A stretch of DNA of 64,000 nt. Source: Leifsonia sp. TF02-11 (GTDB taxonomy: Bacteria > Actinomycetota > Actinomycetes > Actinomycetales > Microbacteriaceae). Made by a program: the position numbers and the translations under genes. The notes under the pieces are model-generated. The model was not told the origin of the DNA. It ran no database searches and saw nothing but the letters and a program-made list of their open reading frames with translations. Of this stretch, positions 32,118-41,544 are shown in pieces. The DNA lies in assembly GCF_017565305.1 (NCBI RefSeq), contig NZ_JAGEKP010000022.1:57127-121126 (forward strand), written 5' to 3'. Positions within the stretch are counted from its first letter, which is position 1; every line of letters begins with the position of its first letter.

Positions 32118-33539
32118 TCAGCCGAGCGGCAGGCGCGCGCCGATCCGGGTGGGGCCGCCCACCGGGCTGTCGACCGTCAGCTCGCCGCGGAGGCCGTGCA
32201 CCCGCTCGGTCAGACCGCTCAGTCCGTGCCCGGTGACGACCGACGCGCCGCCGTTGCCGTTGTCCGTCAGCCAGACCGACAGCCACGGCCGGCCCTCCGC
32301 GTCGACCGACTCGTCGAGGACCAGCCGCGCGGCGGTCGCCCCCGAGTGCTTGGCCAGGTTCGCCGACAGTTCCGCGAGCACGTAGTACGCGTTCCGCTCC
32401 ACCTCCGGGCTGAACCGTTCCCCCGCCTGCAGCGACGACTCCACCATCATCGGGATGGTGCTCCGTGCCGCGAGCGACTCCACGGCCGCCTGCAGACCGC
32501 GGTCCTGCAGGATCGGGGGCGCGAAACCGCGGGAGAGCGCCCGCAGCTCCTCGAGCGTGTCGCCGGCCTGCTTGCGGGCCTCGGCGAGCAGCGAGGCGGC
32601 GGCCTCCGGGTCGTCCGCGAGCTTGCGTTCGGCGGAGGCGATGTCCATCTGCAGGCGGATCAGGCGCTGCTGCGGGCCGTCGTGGAGGTCGCGCTCCAGG
32701 CGGCGCAGCGACTGGTCCTCCGCGGCGACAGCGGCACCGCGCTGTGCGGACAGGTCGGCGACCTCCCGCTGGAGTGCCTCCGACCGCCAGGCGCCGAGCA
32801 CTCCGTGCGCGATCGCGTGGTGCAGCAGCGTGAGGCCGCGGGTCACGAACGGCAGGGTCACAGCGAAGATGACGCCGAAGATCAGGTACAGGACGCGATC
32901 GCCGGCGACGGGGTCGAACGTCGAGTGAATGCCGAAGATCGAGTCGGCCAGGACCCGGGAGAGGAAGAAGTCCCGGTTGCCGCTCGGGATGAAGCCGAGC
33001 CAGATCCAGCCCGTCAGCCCGCCCAGCGCGCCGGCCGTCCAGGTGATGGTGATGCTCCAGCTGATGACGCTGATGATCGGGTTGATGATCATTCCGTGCA
33101 GGAGGTACAGCCAGTAGTGGCCGTTCGCCCACGGGCCGAACACCGTCCGCCAGAAGGTGCGCGGACGGTCCGCCGGCTCCCACACCGGCCGCGGGACGGG
33201 AGCGGCCCCCGCCCAGTCGAGACGGGTCAGCTCGACCGTTCCGAACGCGCGCGCCACGTAGAACGCCGCGACGACGATGAAGAAGCCGACGTAGATGACG
33301 ACGGTGCCGATGCCCGTCCAGAACAGCGACGAGAGCACCGACAGCCCGATGATCGCGATCGGCATCGTCAGGACGAGGAAGCCCAGCTCCCGGGGCACGC
33401 GTCGCCACAACGATGCGTAGGTCGTTCGCTCGGGGGTCGCCGGAGAGGCTGGGTGGGCGGTCACAGTGTCCAGACTGGCAGACCCGCGGGCCGCCTCGGT
33501 GCGTGCTGTCGGCAGGGCCGCAGTGCTCGAATCGTTCAT
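32118..33539 (-). CDS. Sensor histidine kinase (HisKA_3 type)
   Basis: Membrane kinase of 473 residues: cytoplasmic start, two paired sets of hydrophobic segments (about 52-98 and 145-235, four to five helices), a dimerisation domain with phospho-His H286 in LERDLHDGPQQRL, and an HATPase domain ending with GHGLSGLTERVHGLRG. The central part (TFWRTVFGPWANGHYWLYLL) resembles the sensor domains of other actinobacterial NarL-type kinases. No distinct ligand domain is visible, so it probably senses within the membrane. Confidence 0.94.
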   Translation of the reverse strand: MNDSSTAALPTARTEAARGSASLDTVTAHPASPATPERTTYASLWRRVPRELGFLVLTMPIAIIGLSVLSSLFWTGIGTVVIYVGFFIVVAAFYVARAFGTVELTRLDWAGAAPVPRPVWEPADRPRTFWRTVFGPWANGHYWLYLLHGMIINPIISVISWSITITWTAGALGGLTGWIWLGFIPSGNRDFFLSRVLADSIFGIHSTFDPVAGDRVLYLIFGVIFAVTLPFVTRGLTLLHHAIAHGVLGAWRSEALQREVADLSAQRGAAVAAEDQSLRRLERDLHDGPQQRLIRLQMDIASAERKLADDPEAAASLLAEARKQAGDTLEELRALSRGFAPPILQDRGLQAAVESLAARSTIPMMVESSLQAGERFSPEVERNAYYVLAELSANLAKHSGATAARLVLDESVDAEGRPWLSVWLTDNGNGGASVVTGHGLSGLTERVHGLRGELTVDSPVGGPTRIGARLPLG

Positions 33540-33629
33540 GCCTCCAGCCTCCCGTCTGGGTCAGCGGCATCACATCCCGTCCGCCGCCGGATCGGTTCGG
33601 GGGTTAACCCCCACCAAGGCTCGCCTTCG

Positions 33630-33646
33630 TTAGTGCAGCCTCAGCT
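33630..33646. promoter_or_regulatory. Candidate iron-box (DtxR/IdeR-like) upstream of dps
   Basis: TTAGTGCAGCCTCAGCT matches 12 of 17 positions of the remembered DtxR/IdeR consensus TTAGGTTAGCCTAACCT. It stands 61 bases before the dps start. An AAGG-CTCG-CCTT inverted repeat overlaps just upstream. Confidence 0.35.
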
Positions 33647-33706
33647 TCGTTGCGGAATTCCGAGGGCGCAGTAGCGTTGTGGTCAGGCAGAAGAAAGGAC
33701 GCCACC

Positions 33707-34189
33707 ATGACGGACATCGCTGCAAGCCAGAGCGTTTCGAACCCCGACGTCGCCGCAGGGGTCGCACAGTTCCTCACCCCCGTGGTCATCGACCTCACCG
33801 CACTCGTCGTGAACGGCAAGCAGGCGCACTGGCACGTGCGCGGCGCCAACTTCATCGGCGTGCACGAGCTGCTCGACACGATCGTCGACCACGCCCAGGA
33901 GTGGGCCGACCTCGCCGCGGAGCGCATCGTCGCCCTCGGCCTCCCGGTCGACGCGCGCCTCGGCACCGTCGCAGCCAAGACCACCACCGCGGAGCTCACC
34001 GCGGGCTTCCGGCCCTCGAACGAGACGATCGCCGAAGTGATCGCCCAGATCGACGCCGCGCTTGCGAGCGTCAACACCGCCGTTGCAGAGCTGGACGAGC
34101 TCGACCAGACCAGCCAGGACGTCGCCATCGAGATCGCCCGCGGTCTCGACAAGGACCGCTGGTTCCTGTTCGCCCACATCAGCGAGTAG
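33707..34189 (+). CDS. dps: Dps family DNA-binding ferritin-like protein
   Basis: Forms a 12-mer shell that stores iron and shields DNA during starvation and oxidative stress. The 160-residue protein has the inter-subunit ferroxidase ligands in KQAHWHVRGANF (His) and HELLDTIVDHAQEWADLAAE (His, Asp, Glu). Start ATG 33707 with GAAAGGA upstream. A possible iron-box stands before it and a 23-bp-stem hairpin follows. Confidence 0.95.
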   Translation: MTDIAASQSVSNPDVAAGVAQFLTPVVIDLTALVVNGKQAHWHVRGANFIGVHELLDTIVDHAQEWADLAAERIVALGLPVDARLGTVAAKTTTAELTAGFRPSNETIAEVIAQIDAALASVNTAVAELDELDQTSQDVAIEIARGLDKDRWFLFAHISE

Positions 34190-34204
34190 GTCGCACGCAG
34201 CGAG

Positions 34205-34253
34205 GGGCACGTTGTTGTCCCCTTCGGCATCCGAAGGGGACAACAACGTGCCC
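34205..34253. terminator. Long perfect inverted repeat after dps
   Basis: Arms 34205-34227 and 34231-34253 are perfectly complementary (23 bp) with a 3-base CAT loop. It lies between the convergent dps and amidohydrolase genes and can end transcription both ways. The stem is unusually long for a simple terminator. Confidence 0.75.
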
Positions 34254-34263
34254 TTCGGCGTGT

Positions 34264-35709
34264 TCAGAGGGTGGAGTGGGTGAAGCGACCCGCGAGGAGG
34301 GTCGCGGAAACCGGCATCGCCCGCAGCTCGTCCACCGTGGCACCGAACGGATCCCGCTCCACGAGCGCGAGGTCGGCGGGCTCGGTCACGGCGACGCGAG
34401 ACCGCGTGGAGGCGTCGAGCGCGGCCGACACGGAGATCCGCTGCTCGGGATGCCACGGCTCACGACCGTCACGTGTGCGACCCACCGCTGACGCGATCGC
34501 CGCCCACGGGTCGAGCGGCGCGACGGGAGCGTCCGAGCCGAATGCAAACCGGGCGCCTGACGACAGGAGGTCGGCGAGCGGAAACGCGTCGTGGGTGCGG
34601 CCGGCCCAGAGCCGGTCCGCGACGTCGCGGTCGTCCATCGCGTGCTCCGGCTGGACACTCGCCGTGACGCCGAGCTCGGCGAACCGCGGGATGTCGGCCG
34701 GGTCGATCAGCTGCGCGTGCTCGATGCGGCCTCTCGCGCCCACGGCAGCGAACGCATCGAGGGCTCGACGGTTGGCCTCGTCGCCGATGGCGTGCACGGC
34801 GGGCTCGATGCCATTGGCGACGGCGAAGCGCAGGTCGGCCAGGAGCTCGGCCGGCGTCAGGTTGGCGACGCCATGGCCGCCGTCCGGATACGGATGCCGG
34901 CAGAGCGCCGTGCGGGTGTTCAGCGAGCCGTCGGAGATCACCTTGAACGGCCCCATGCTGAGGAGGCCGCCGGTCCCGTCGATCACGCCGCCGGTCCGCA
35001 GGCCGAGCGCCGCGGCGTCGTCCAGCCGGTCGCGGTAGACGCCAAACTCGACGCGGAGCGACTGCAACCCTGCCGTGATGCGGCGCGTCCACGTCTCCAG
35101 ACTCCACCCGTACTCGAGGTCGACGATGCCGACGACACCGCGTTCGGCGGCGCGCTGCGCGGCGTCCGCCGCCCAGTGGTCGAGCGTGGTCACGTCGGTC
35201 GGTGTGAGCGCGCTGGTCAGTGCGAAACTCGCGTCCTCGCGCAGGAGCGCGCCCTCCGTACCTGGCGCGAAGCGGGCCATCGCTGCGGAGTTCAGCCACG
35301 AGCAGTGCAGGTCACCGGCGATCAGCACCACCGGTCGGTCGCCGGCCGCGGCGTCCAGCAGCTCGCGGGTCGGGAGGTCGGGCCACCGTGCGTCGTGGAA
35401 CCCGAAGCCGACCAGGACGTCCGAGCCAGGATCCGCACGCGCGCGCGAACGGACCAGCTCGGCGCACTCCGCCGCCGACGCCGCGCCTGACACGTCCAGG
35501 CGTCGGGCCGTCTGCGCCCACTGCGTGAAGTGGACGTGCTGATCCCAGAGGCCCGGGATCAGCCAGCGCCCGTCGACCGGGAGGTGCTCGACGTCACGAT
35601 CAGCCGATGAGCCAACCGGGCGCACGGACGTGATAACGCCGTCGCGAACGGTCACATCGACGTGGGAATCCGACCCCGCTAGCCGGGCCCCCGCGAGCAC
35701 GACGCTCAT
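34264..35709 (-). CDS. Amidohydrolase family protein (YtcJ-like)
   Basis: A 481-residue metal-dependent hydrolase. Metal ligands are visible in WDQHVHF (HxH, about 58-60), HAIGDEANRRALD, EHAQLIDPADI and FGSDAPVAPLDPW (Asp). N-terminal beta-sandwich strands flank the barrel, as in the Amidohydro_3/YtcJ group. ATG 35709 overlaps the stop of the PaiB-like gene by four bases. Substrate unknown. Confidence 0.92.
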   Translation of the reverse strand: MSVVLAGARLAGSDSHVDVTVRDGVITSVRPVGSSADRDVEHLPVDGRWLIPGLWDQHVHFTQWAQTARRLDVSGAASAAECAELVRSRARADPGSDVLVGFGFHDARWPDLPTRELLDAAAGDRPVVLIAGDLHCSWLNSAAMARFAPGTEGALLREDASFALTSALTPTDVTTLDHWAADAAQRAAERGVVGIVDLEYGWSLETWTRRITAGLQSLRVEFGVYRDRLDDAAALGLRTGGVIDGTGGLLSMGPFKVISDGSLNTRTALCRHPYPDGGHGVANLTPAELLADLRFAVANGIEPAVHAIGDEANRRALDAFAAVGARGRIEHAQLIDPADIPRFAELGVTASVQPEHAMDDRDVADRLWAGRTHDAFPLADLLSSGARFAFGSDAPVAPLDPWAAIASAVGRTRDGREPWHPEQRISVSAALDASTRSRVAVTEPADLALVERDPFGATVDELRAMPVSATLLAGRFTHSTL

Positions 35710-36344
35710 CGTGCCGCGCGGCGGCGGTCGTGCACGAGCTGCATCTCGCGGAGCAGCGCCGGGCTGGCATACGGCGAGTCGCCGCCCAGCTCGGTCATGA
35801 TCGAGTCGACGATGTGGCCCGGTCGGTTCTGGCTCATCTTCTGCTTGGCGACGATCTTCGTCGGCGTCAGGCGGAGGCCGACCGTGCCGGACGAGATGCG
35901 CTCGGCATAGCGCTCGTCTTCCAGCGTGCCGCGCATCTGCCGCGGGTTCGGCAGCTCGCGCTCGAAGTGGTCCACGAGCTTCTCGAGCACAAGGAGGTTC
36001 TCCTTGGCGCTGAGGATCTCCGGAACGCCCGAGAGATGGACGGCCACGAAGTTCCAGGTCGGCACCGCCGGATCGGCGTCGTACCACGACGAGGAGATGT
36101 AGCCGTGCGGGCCCTGCAGGATGACGAGCAGCTCGTGCTCCCCCAGCTCGTGCAGCTGCTCGTCGGGCCGGCCGACGTGGCTGACGATGCTGAGCTCCTC
36201 GCGCGTGTCGTCGAGGATCACCGGGTAGTGCGATGCGACCAGCCCCGCCGACGTGCTGCTGACGAAGGTTCCCCACGGGTTCTCACGGATGATCCGCTCG
36301 ATCTCGGCCCGCTCGCCCAGGGCGAAGCTGGGATTCTGACGCAT
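35706..36344 (-). CDS. FMN-binding negative transcriptional regulator (PaiB family)
   Basis: A 212-residue protein of the split-barrel flavin-binding fold. It begins MRQNPSFALGERAEIERIIR, with HYPVILDD, GHV-type HVGRPDEQ, YISSSWYDADPAVPTWNFVAVH and RMRGTLEDE-like RQMRGTLEDERYAE, all PaiB signatures. The name stems from B. subtilis PaiB; many members may be enzymes rather than regulators. Third gene of rpiB-nei-paiB-amidohydrolase. Confidence 0.9.
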   Translation of the reverse strand: MRQNPSFALGERAEIERIIRENPWGTFVSSTSAGLVASHYPVILDDTREELSIVSHVGRPDEQLHELGEHELLVILQGPHGYISSSWYDADPAVPTWNFVAVHLSGVPEILSAKENLLVLEKLVDHFERELPNPRQMRGTLEDERYAERISSGTVGLRLTPTKIVAKQKMSQNRPGHIVDSIMTELGGDSPYASPALLREMQLVHDRRRAAR

Positions 36345-36354
36345 CGGCGCCCTC

Positions 36355-37329
36355 CTAGGCTTGGTCTTTCGGGCACCAGTACAGCTTGCGCCCGCCCAGC
36401 TCCTCCATGAGGATGTGCGTTCCGCACACGCGGCAGGGCAGCCCCTCGCGCTTGTACACCCAGTGCCGGTCCTCCCGCTTGGCCATCGCCTTGCGGTACG
36501 ACTCGTCGTCGAGGTCGTCCATGGTCATCATCTGCCCGGTCTCGACACCGATCTGCAGCAAGTGCACCCAGTCGCGCCAGAGCGCGCGCACGGTCTCTTC
36601 GGGGACGAGCTTGCCCGGCGTGTGCGGGTTCTGCCGGGCGCGGAACAGCAGTTCGGCACGGTAGACGTTTCCGATACCGCTGACCACGCTCTGGTCCATC
36701 AGCAGCAGAGCGATCGCGGTGGGCTTCGAGCGCACCTTCGCGACGAAGGCCTCCTCGGCCTCCGGGCCGGCGTCGACCTGCGGGTCGGGGCCGAGTTTCG
36801 CGATCACCGCGTCGACCTGCGCCGGGTCGAGCACCTCGCACGCCGTCGGGCCGCGGAGGTCGGCGACGGCCGTGTCGCTGAGCAGACGGACGCGCACCTG
36901 GCCGACGGGCTCCGGCGGGAAGACGTCGATGTCGGCCTCCACCTTCTCGGACTCCGACATGCGCAGCCGCGTGCGGCGGGGAGCGCCGATCGAGTGCAGG
37001 GAGTTCTCGCCGGCCTCGTCCAGAATCGTGCCGGTCTGGTTGGTCTGCCCCATCCGCCCGTTGGCGCTCGCGATGGTGGGATCGACGCTGATGTCGCCAG
37101 CGAAATCCCAGGCGCCGTAGATGCCCAGGTGGATGCGCAGCCAGAGGTCGTTGTCGAACTCGAGGAACATCTGCTTGCCGACGGCCTTCGCCGCCACCAT
37201 CGTGTGCCCGTCGATGCGCGTGGCGTCGGCGGCGAACCGGCCCTGCGGGGAGGACACGGCGATGCGGTGGCCCACGAAGTTGACGGCGAACTGCTTCGCG
37301 ATGCGGTGGACGGAGTGGCCCTCGGGCAT
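36355..37329 (-). CDS. nei: Fpg/Nei family DNA glycosylase
   Basis: Removes oxidised bases and cleaves the abasic site. The 324-residue protein starts MPEGHSVHRIA with the catalytic Pro and Glu right after Met, contains the helix-two-turn-helix MDQSVVSGIGNVYRAELLF, and ends with a zinc-finger region CRVC-x16-CPKD. The fourth usual Cys is replaced by Asp (CPKDQA at the C-terminus). It matches the actinobacterial Nei2 type. The ATG overlaps the rpiB stop by one base. Confidence 0.94.
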   Translation of the reverse strand: MPEGHSVHRIAKQFAVNFVGHRIAVSSPQGRFAADATRIDGHTMVAAKAVGKQMFLEFDNDLWLRIHLGIYGAWDFAGDISVDPTIASANGRMGQTNQTGTILDEAGENSLHSIGAPRRTRLRMSESEKVEADIDVFPPEPVGQVRVRLLSDTAVADLRGPTACEVLDPAQVDAVIAKLGPDPQVDAGPEAEEAFVAKVRSKPTAIALLLMDQSVVSGIGNVYRAELLFRARQNPHTPGKLVPEETVRALWRDWVHLLQIGVETGQMMTMDDLDDESYRKAMAKREDRHWVYKREGLPCRVCGTHILMEELGGRKLYWCPKDQA

Positions 37330-37817
37330 CAGCGGTCCACGTTCTTGCCCGCGATGTCGCCGGTCGCCTCGAACTCGGCGAGCTGCGCGATGCGGCGCAC
37401 GTGGCGTTCCTCGAGCGAGAACGGCTCGGCGATGAAGACGTCGATGAACCGTGTCGCCTCCTCGACGGTGTGCTGCCGCGCGCCGATCGAGATGACGTTC
37501 GCGTCGTTGTGCTGGCGGGCCAGCAGCGCGGTGCTCTCGTTCCATACCAGCGCCGCACGCACGCCCAACACCTTGTTCGCCGCGATCTGCTCGCCGTTGC
37601 CGGAGCCGCCGAAGACGACGCCAAGGGCCTCCACGCCGGCCTGCTGATCGCGCACGACCGCCTTGGCCGCGTTGATGCAGAACGCCGGGTAGTCGTCGAG
37701 CGGGTCGTACTCCGTCGGGCCGTGGTCGACGACCTCGTGACCGGCCTGCGACAGGTGCTGCTGGAGGTGCGTGCTGAACTCGAGACCGGCGTGATCGGTG
37801 GCGATGTGGATGCGCAT
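37329..37817 (-). CDS. rpiB: Ribose-5-phosphate isomerase B
   Basis: Interconverts ribose-5-phosphate and ribulose-5-phosphate in the pentose phosphate pathway. The 162-residue protein starts MRIHIATDHAGLEF. The active-site loop GGSGNGEQIAANK has Ser/Gly instead of the Cys of E. coli RpiB, as in mycobacterial RpiB, where a Glu is the base. ATG 37817 is favoured by family alignment; a GTG two codons upstream (37823) is possible. First gene of the operon with nei. Confidence 0.95.
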   Translation of the reverse strand: MRIHIATDHAGLEFSTHLQQHLSQAGHEVVDHGPTEYDPLDDYPAFCINAAKAVVRDQQAGVEALGVVFGGSGNGEQIAANKVLGVRAALVWNESTALLARQHNDANVISIGARQHTVEEATRFIDVFIAEPFSLEERHVRRIAQLAEFEATGDIAGKNVDR

Positions 37818-37931
37818 GCTCACAGTCTAGGGAAGGCCTCCGACGCCGCCGGCGCAGCCGACGCGCGACCTCACTAAGGTGGATCGGGTGGACACGATCC
37901 ACAGCCCATCCGCTTTTCCAAGGAGACAGCG

Positions 37932-40475
37932 TTGCCCGGAGAAAACCTCACCCGCATCGAAGCCCAGGAGCGCGCGTCGCTCGTCCGCACCCACAGCTAC
38001 GACGTGGCCCTCGACCTGACCACGGGTCCGGAGACCTTCCGCAGCACCACGACCGTGCGGTTCTCCGCGACGCCGGGCGCCTCCACCTTCATCGACGCCA
38101 TCACCCGCACGGTCCACTCCGTCGTGCTGAACGGCGTGGAGCTCGACCCGGCCGTCGTCGCCGATGGGGTGCGCATCCAGCTGGACGGACTGCAGGCCGA
38201 GAACGAGCTGACGGTCGATGCCGACGCGATCTACACCAACACCGGTGAGGGCCTGCACCGCTTCGTTGACCCGGTCGATGGCGAGGTGTACCTCTATTCG
38301 CAGTTCGAGGTGCCGGACTCGCGCCGCATGTTCGCCGTGTTCGAGCAGCCCGACCTGAAGGCCGAGTTCACCTTCACGGTGACGGCTCCCGCGCACTGGG
38401 CGGTCGTGAGCAACTCCCCCACGCCGGAGCCGGTGGACGCCGGCGAGGGCGCGAAGACCTGGTCGTTCGCCCCGACCCCGGTGATCTCCTCCTACATCAC
38501 AGCGCTGATCGCCGGTCCCTACGAGTCCGTGCACAGCGAGCTGACCAGCCGCGACGGGCGCACCATCCCGCTCGGCGTCTACGCCCGCAAGAGCCTCGCC
38601 GAGTACCTGGACGCCGACTACATCTTCGAGAAGACCCGCGAAGGTTTCGCCTTCTACGAGGAGAAGTTCGACTACGCCTACCCGTTCGAGAAGTACGACC
38701 AGCTGTTCGTACCGGAGTTCAACGCCGGCGCGATGGAGAACGCGGGCGCCGTGACGTTCACGGAGACCTACGTCTTCCGCTCCAAGGTCACCGACGCGAT
38801 CAAGGAGCGCCGCGTCGTCACGATCCTGCACGAACTCGCGCACATGTGGTTCGGCGACCTGGTCACCATGAAGTGGTGGAACGACCTGTGGCTCAACGAA
38901 TCGTTCGCCGAGTACGCCTCCACCCTCGCCACCGCCGAGGCGACCGAGTGGTCGGAGGCATGGACGACCTTCGCCGCGATGGAGAAGAGCTGGGCGTACA
39001 AGCAGGACCAACTGCCCTCCACGCACCCCATCGTCGCCACGATCAACGACCTGGAGGACGTTCAGGTCAACTTCGACGGCATCACCTACGCGAAGGGCGC
39101 CTCGGTGCTCAAGCAGCTGGTGGCCTGGGTCGGCCAGGAGGACTTCCTCGCCGGCGTCGCGCAGTACTTCACGAAGCACCAGCACGGCAACACCGAGCTG
39201 ACCGACCTGCTGGTCGAGCTGGAGGCCACCAGCGGACGCGACCTCACGGAATGGTCGAAGAAGTGGCTGGAGACCGCGGGCGTCAACACGCTGCGCCCGG
39301 AGATCGCAGTGGACGCCGACGGGACGATCACGGCCTTCGCCATCCTGCAGTCCGCAGCGGCCGACTACCCGACCATCCGCCCGCACCGCCTCGCCGTCGG
39401 CTTCTACGACCTGGTCGACGGACGTCTCGTGCGCACCTCCCGGGTGGAGCTGGACGTCGACGGCGACCGCACAGAGGTGGCCGAACTCGTCGGCCGGAAG
39501 CGTCCGGCGCTCGTCCTCCTCAACGACGACGACCTGGCCTACGCCAAGATCCGCCTCGACGAGGAGTCGCACCGGGTCGCCCTCGAGCACCTGTCGTCGA
39601 TCGAGAGCCCGCTCGCCCGCTCGCTGGTCTGGGGCGCGGTCTGGGACGCCACCCGCGACGCGGAGTCCAGCGCGAGCGACTACGTGCGCCTGGTGCTCGG
39701 CAACATCGCCTCCGAGACCGAGTCCACCACGCTGCGCACCACGCTCAACCAGCTGGTGCTCGCGGCGGGCAGCTATGTGGCGCCCGAGCGTCAGAAGCAG
39801 ACGAGCGAGGAGGCCGCCTCCGCGCTGTGGACGCTCGCGCAGCAGGCCGAGGCCGGCAGCGACGCGCAGTTCCAGTTCGTCAAGTTCTTCGCCGCACTGG
39901 CCTCCACCCCGGAGCAGCTCGCCACCGTGGCGCAGCTGCGCGACGGCACCCTGACGCTGGACGGCCTCACCGTGGACACCGACCTGGGCTGGGAGCTGCT
40001 CGTCGCCCTGGTCGCGGGCGGAGCAGCAGGCAACGCCGAGGTGGATGCAGCGCTCGCCGCCGACAACACCGCGAATGGTGCCCAGTTCGCGGCGCAGGCC
40101 CGGGCGTCCATCCCGACGCTCGAGGGCAAGCAGGCGGCCTGGGACTCGGTGTTCGCCTCGGACAGCCTGCCGAACACGATCGTGCGGTTCACCGGCCTCG
40201 GCTTCCAGCGCGCCGCCGACCACGAGGTGCTCGCCGCGTTCGTCGAGCCGTACTTCGCGGCCCTGCAGAGCATCTGGACCTCGCGCACCTACAAGATCGC
40301 GGAGTACCTGGTCGCAGGGATGTACCCGGCTCCGCTCGCGAACACCGCGCTCCGCGACGCGACGCGCGCGTGGCTCGACGCCAACCCCGAGCCGGCCGCG
40401 CTGCGTCGACTCGTGGTGGAGAACCTGGCCGGTGTCGAGCGCGCGCTGGCCGCACAGGCACGCGACGCGAGCTGA
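37932..40475 (+). CDS. pepN: Aminopeptidase N (M1 family)
   Basis: Zinc aminopeptidase of 847 residues. GAMEN exopeptidase motif near residue 264, zinc site HELAHMW beginning at H300, with the third Glu in NESFAEYAS about 20 residues on; the C-terminal ERAP1-like helical domain fills residues 450-847. The start is TTG at 37932 behind AGGAG; no better start lies nearby. Monocistronic, ended by a strong terminator. Confidence 0.96.
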   Translation: MPGENLTRIEAQERASLVRTHSYDVALDLTTGPETFRSTTTVRFSATPGASTFIDAITRTVHSVVLNGVELDPAVVADGVRIQLDGLQAENELTVDADAIYTNTGEGLHRFVDPVDGEVYLYSQFEVPDSRRMFAVFEQPDLKAEFTFTVTAPAHWAVVSNSPTPEPVDAGEGAKTWSFAPTPVISSYITALIAGPYESVHSELTSRDGRTIPLGVYARKSLAEYLDADYIFEKTREGFAFYEEKFDYAYPFEKYDQLFVPEFNAGAMENAGAVTFTETYVFRSKVTDAIKERRVVTILHELAHMWFGDLVTMKWWNDLWLNESFAEYASTLATAEATEWSEAWTTFAAMEKSWAYKQDQLPSTHPIVATINDLEDVQVNFDGITYAKGASVLKQLVAWVGQEDFLAGVAQYFTKHQHGNTELTDLLVELEATSGRDLTEWSKKWLETAGVNTLRPEIAVDADGTITAFAILQSAAADYPTIRPHRLAVGFYDLVDGRLVRTSRVELDVDGDRTEVAELVGRKRPALVLLNDDDLAYAKIRLDEESHRVALEHLSSIESPLARSLVWGAVWDATRDAESSASDYVRLVLGNIASETESTTLRTTLNQLVLAAGSYVAPERQKQTSEEAASALWTLAQQAEAGSDAQFQFVKFFAALASTPEQLATVAQLRDGTLTLDGLTVDTDLGWELLVALVAGGAAGNAEVDAALAADNTANGAQFAAQARASIPTLEGKQAAWDSVFASDSLPNTIVRFTGLGFQRAADHEVLAAFVEPYFAALQSIWTSRTYKIAEYLVAGMYPAPLANTALRDATRAWLDANPEPAALRRLVVENLAGVERALAAQARDAS

Positions 40476-40492
40476 TCCCCACCGCACCGACC

Positions 40493-40531
40493 GAACAGGG
40501 TCGCGGCTCGAAGCGAGCCGCGACCCTGTTC
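40493..40531 (+). terminator. Terminator of pepN
   Basis: Perfect 18-bp stem (40493-40510 with 40514-40531), 3-base loop AAG, 18 bases behind the pepN stop. Confidence 0.85.
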
Positions 40532-40632
40532 CGTACCGGGCCGGGCTTCGAACCGCCGGGCCATACAGTCCATCCGCAGGTGGTACCCGGGTTCGATGAC
40601 GCGGACCCCCGCGCGGCCCTAGTCTCGATCTC

Positions 40633-41544
40633 ATGATCCAACTCGACAACCTCACCAAGACGTTCGGCAGCAAAACCGCTGTCGATGGGATCTCGGCGAC
40701 GATCCAGCCGGGCAAAGTCACCGGCTTCCTCGGCCCCAACGGCGCGGGCAAGTCCACCACCATGCGCATGATCATGGGCCTCGACCGACCGACCCGCGGC
40801 AGCGCGACCATCAACGGCAAGCGCTACGCCGAGCTGCGCTCTCCTCTCGGGGAGGTGGGCGCCCTGTTGGACGCGAAGGCGGTGCACACCGGTCGGACCG
40901 CGTACAACCACCTCCTGGCCATGGCCGCCACCCACGGCATCTCGAAGCGCCGGGTGCACGAGGTCATCGGCCTCACCGGGCTGGAGACCGTGGCCTCCAA
41001 GCGGGTCGGCGGGTTCTCGCTCGGCATGGGCCAGCGGCTCGGGATCGCCGCCGCCATGCTCGGCGACCCCGCCACGCTCATCCTCGACGAGCCGGTCAAC
41101 GGTCTCGACCCGGAGGGCGTGCTCTGGGTGCGCCAGTTCGCCCGGCACCTCGCCGGCCAGGGCCGCACCGTCTTCCTCTCCTCGCACCTGATGAGCGAGA
41201 TGGCCCAGACCGCCGACCACATCATCGTGCTCGGCCGCGGCCGCATCCTCGCCGACGCCCCCGTCGACGAGATCCTCGCGGGTGCCACCCGGAGTGCCGT
41301 TCGCGTGCGCACCCCCGAGGTGGAGCGACTGGTCAACGCGATCAACTCCCCCGACATCACGATCACCGGCGTCGAGGCGCAACTGCTCGAGATCAGCGGC
41401 ATCAGCGCCGCCCAGATCGGCGACGCCGCTGCAGCGGCCGGCATCGCCCTCCACGAGCTCACCCCGCTCAGCGCCTCCCTCGAAGAGGCCTACCTCGAAC
41501 TCACCCAGGACGAAGTCGAATACCACTCGGAGGTCGCCCGATGA
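40633..41544 (+). CDS. ABC transporter ATP-binding protein
   Basis: A 303-residue ATPase with Walker A GPNGAGKST (34-42), signature FSLGMGQRLGIA, Walker B LILDEPVNGLDP and the switch His in SSHLMSE. The C-terminal extension of about 90 residues is the DUF4162-like region of ABC-2 drug-export ATPases. It is the first of four genes with 4-base overlaps at each junction: ATPase, permease, kinase, regulator. Confidence 0.94.
   Translation: MIQLDNLTKTFGSKTAVDGISATIQPGKVTGFLGPNGAGKSTTMRMIMGLDRPTRGSATINGKRYAELRSPLGEVGALLDAKAVHTGRTAYNHLLAMAATHGISKRRVHEVIGLTGLETVASKRVGGFSLGMGQRLGIAAAMLGDPATLILDEPVNGLDPEGVLWVRQFARHLAGQGRTVFLSSHLMSEMAQTADHIIVLGRGRILADAPVDEILAGATRSAVRVRTPEVERLVNAINSPDITITGVEAQLLEISGISAAQIGDAAAAAGIALHELTPLSASLEEAYLELTQDEVEYHSEVAR

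Noticed and set aside
34205..34253. Third copy of the 53-bp triple-palindrome element
   Set aside because: The hairpin after dps shares no TTCGTSACGAA core and has a single long stem, so it is a different structure.
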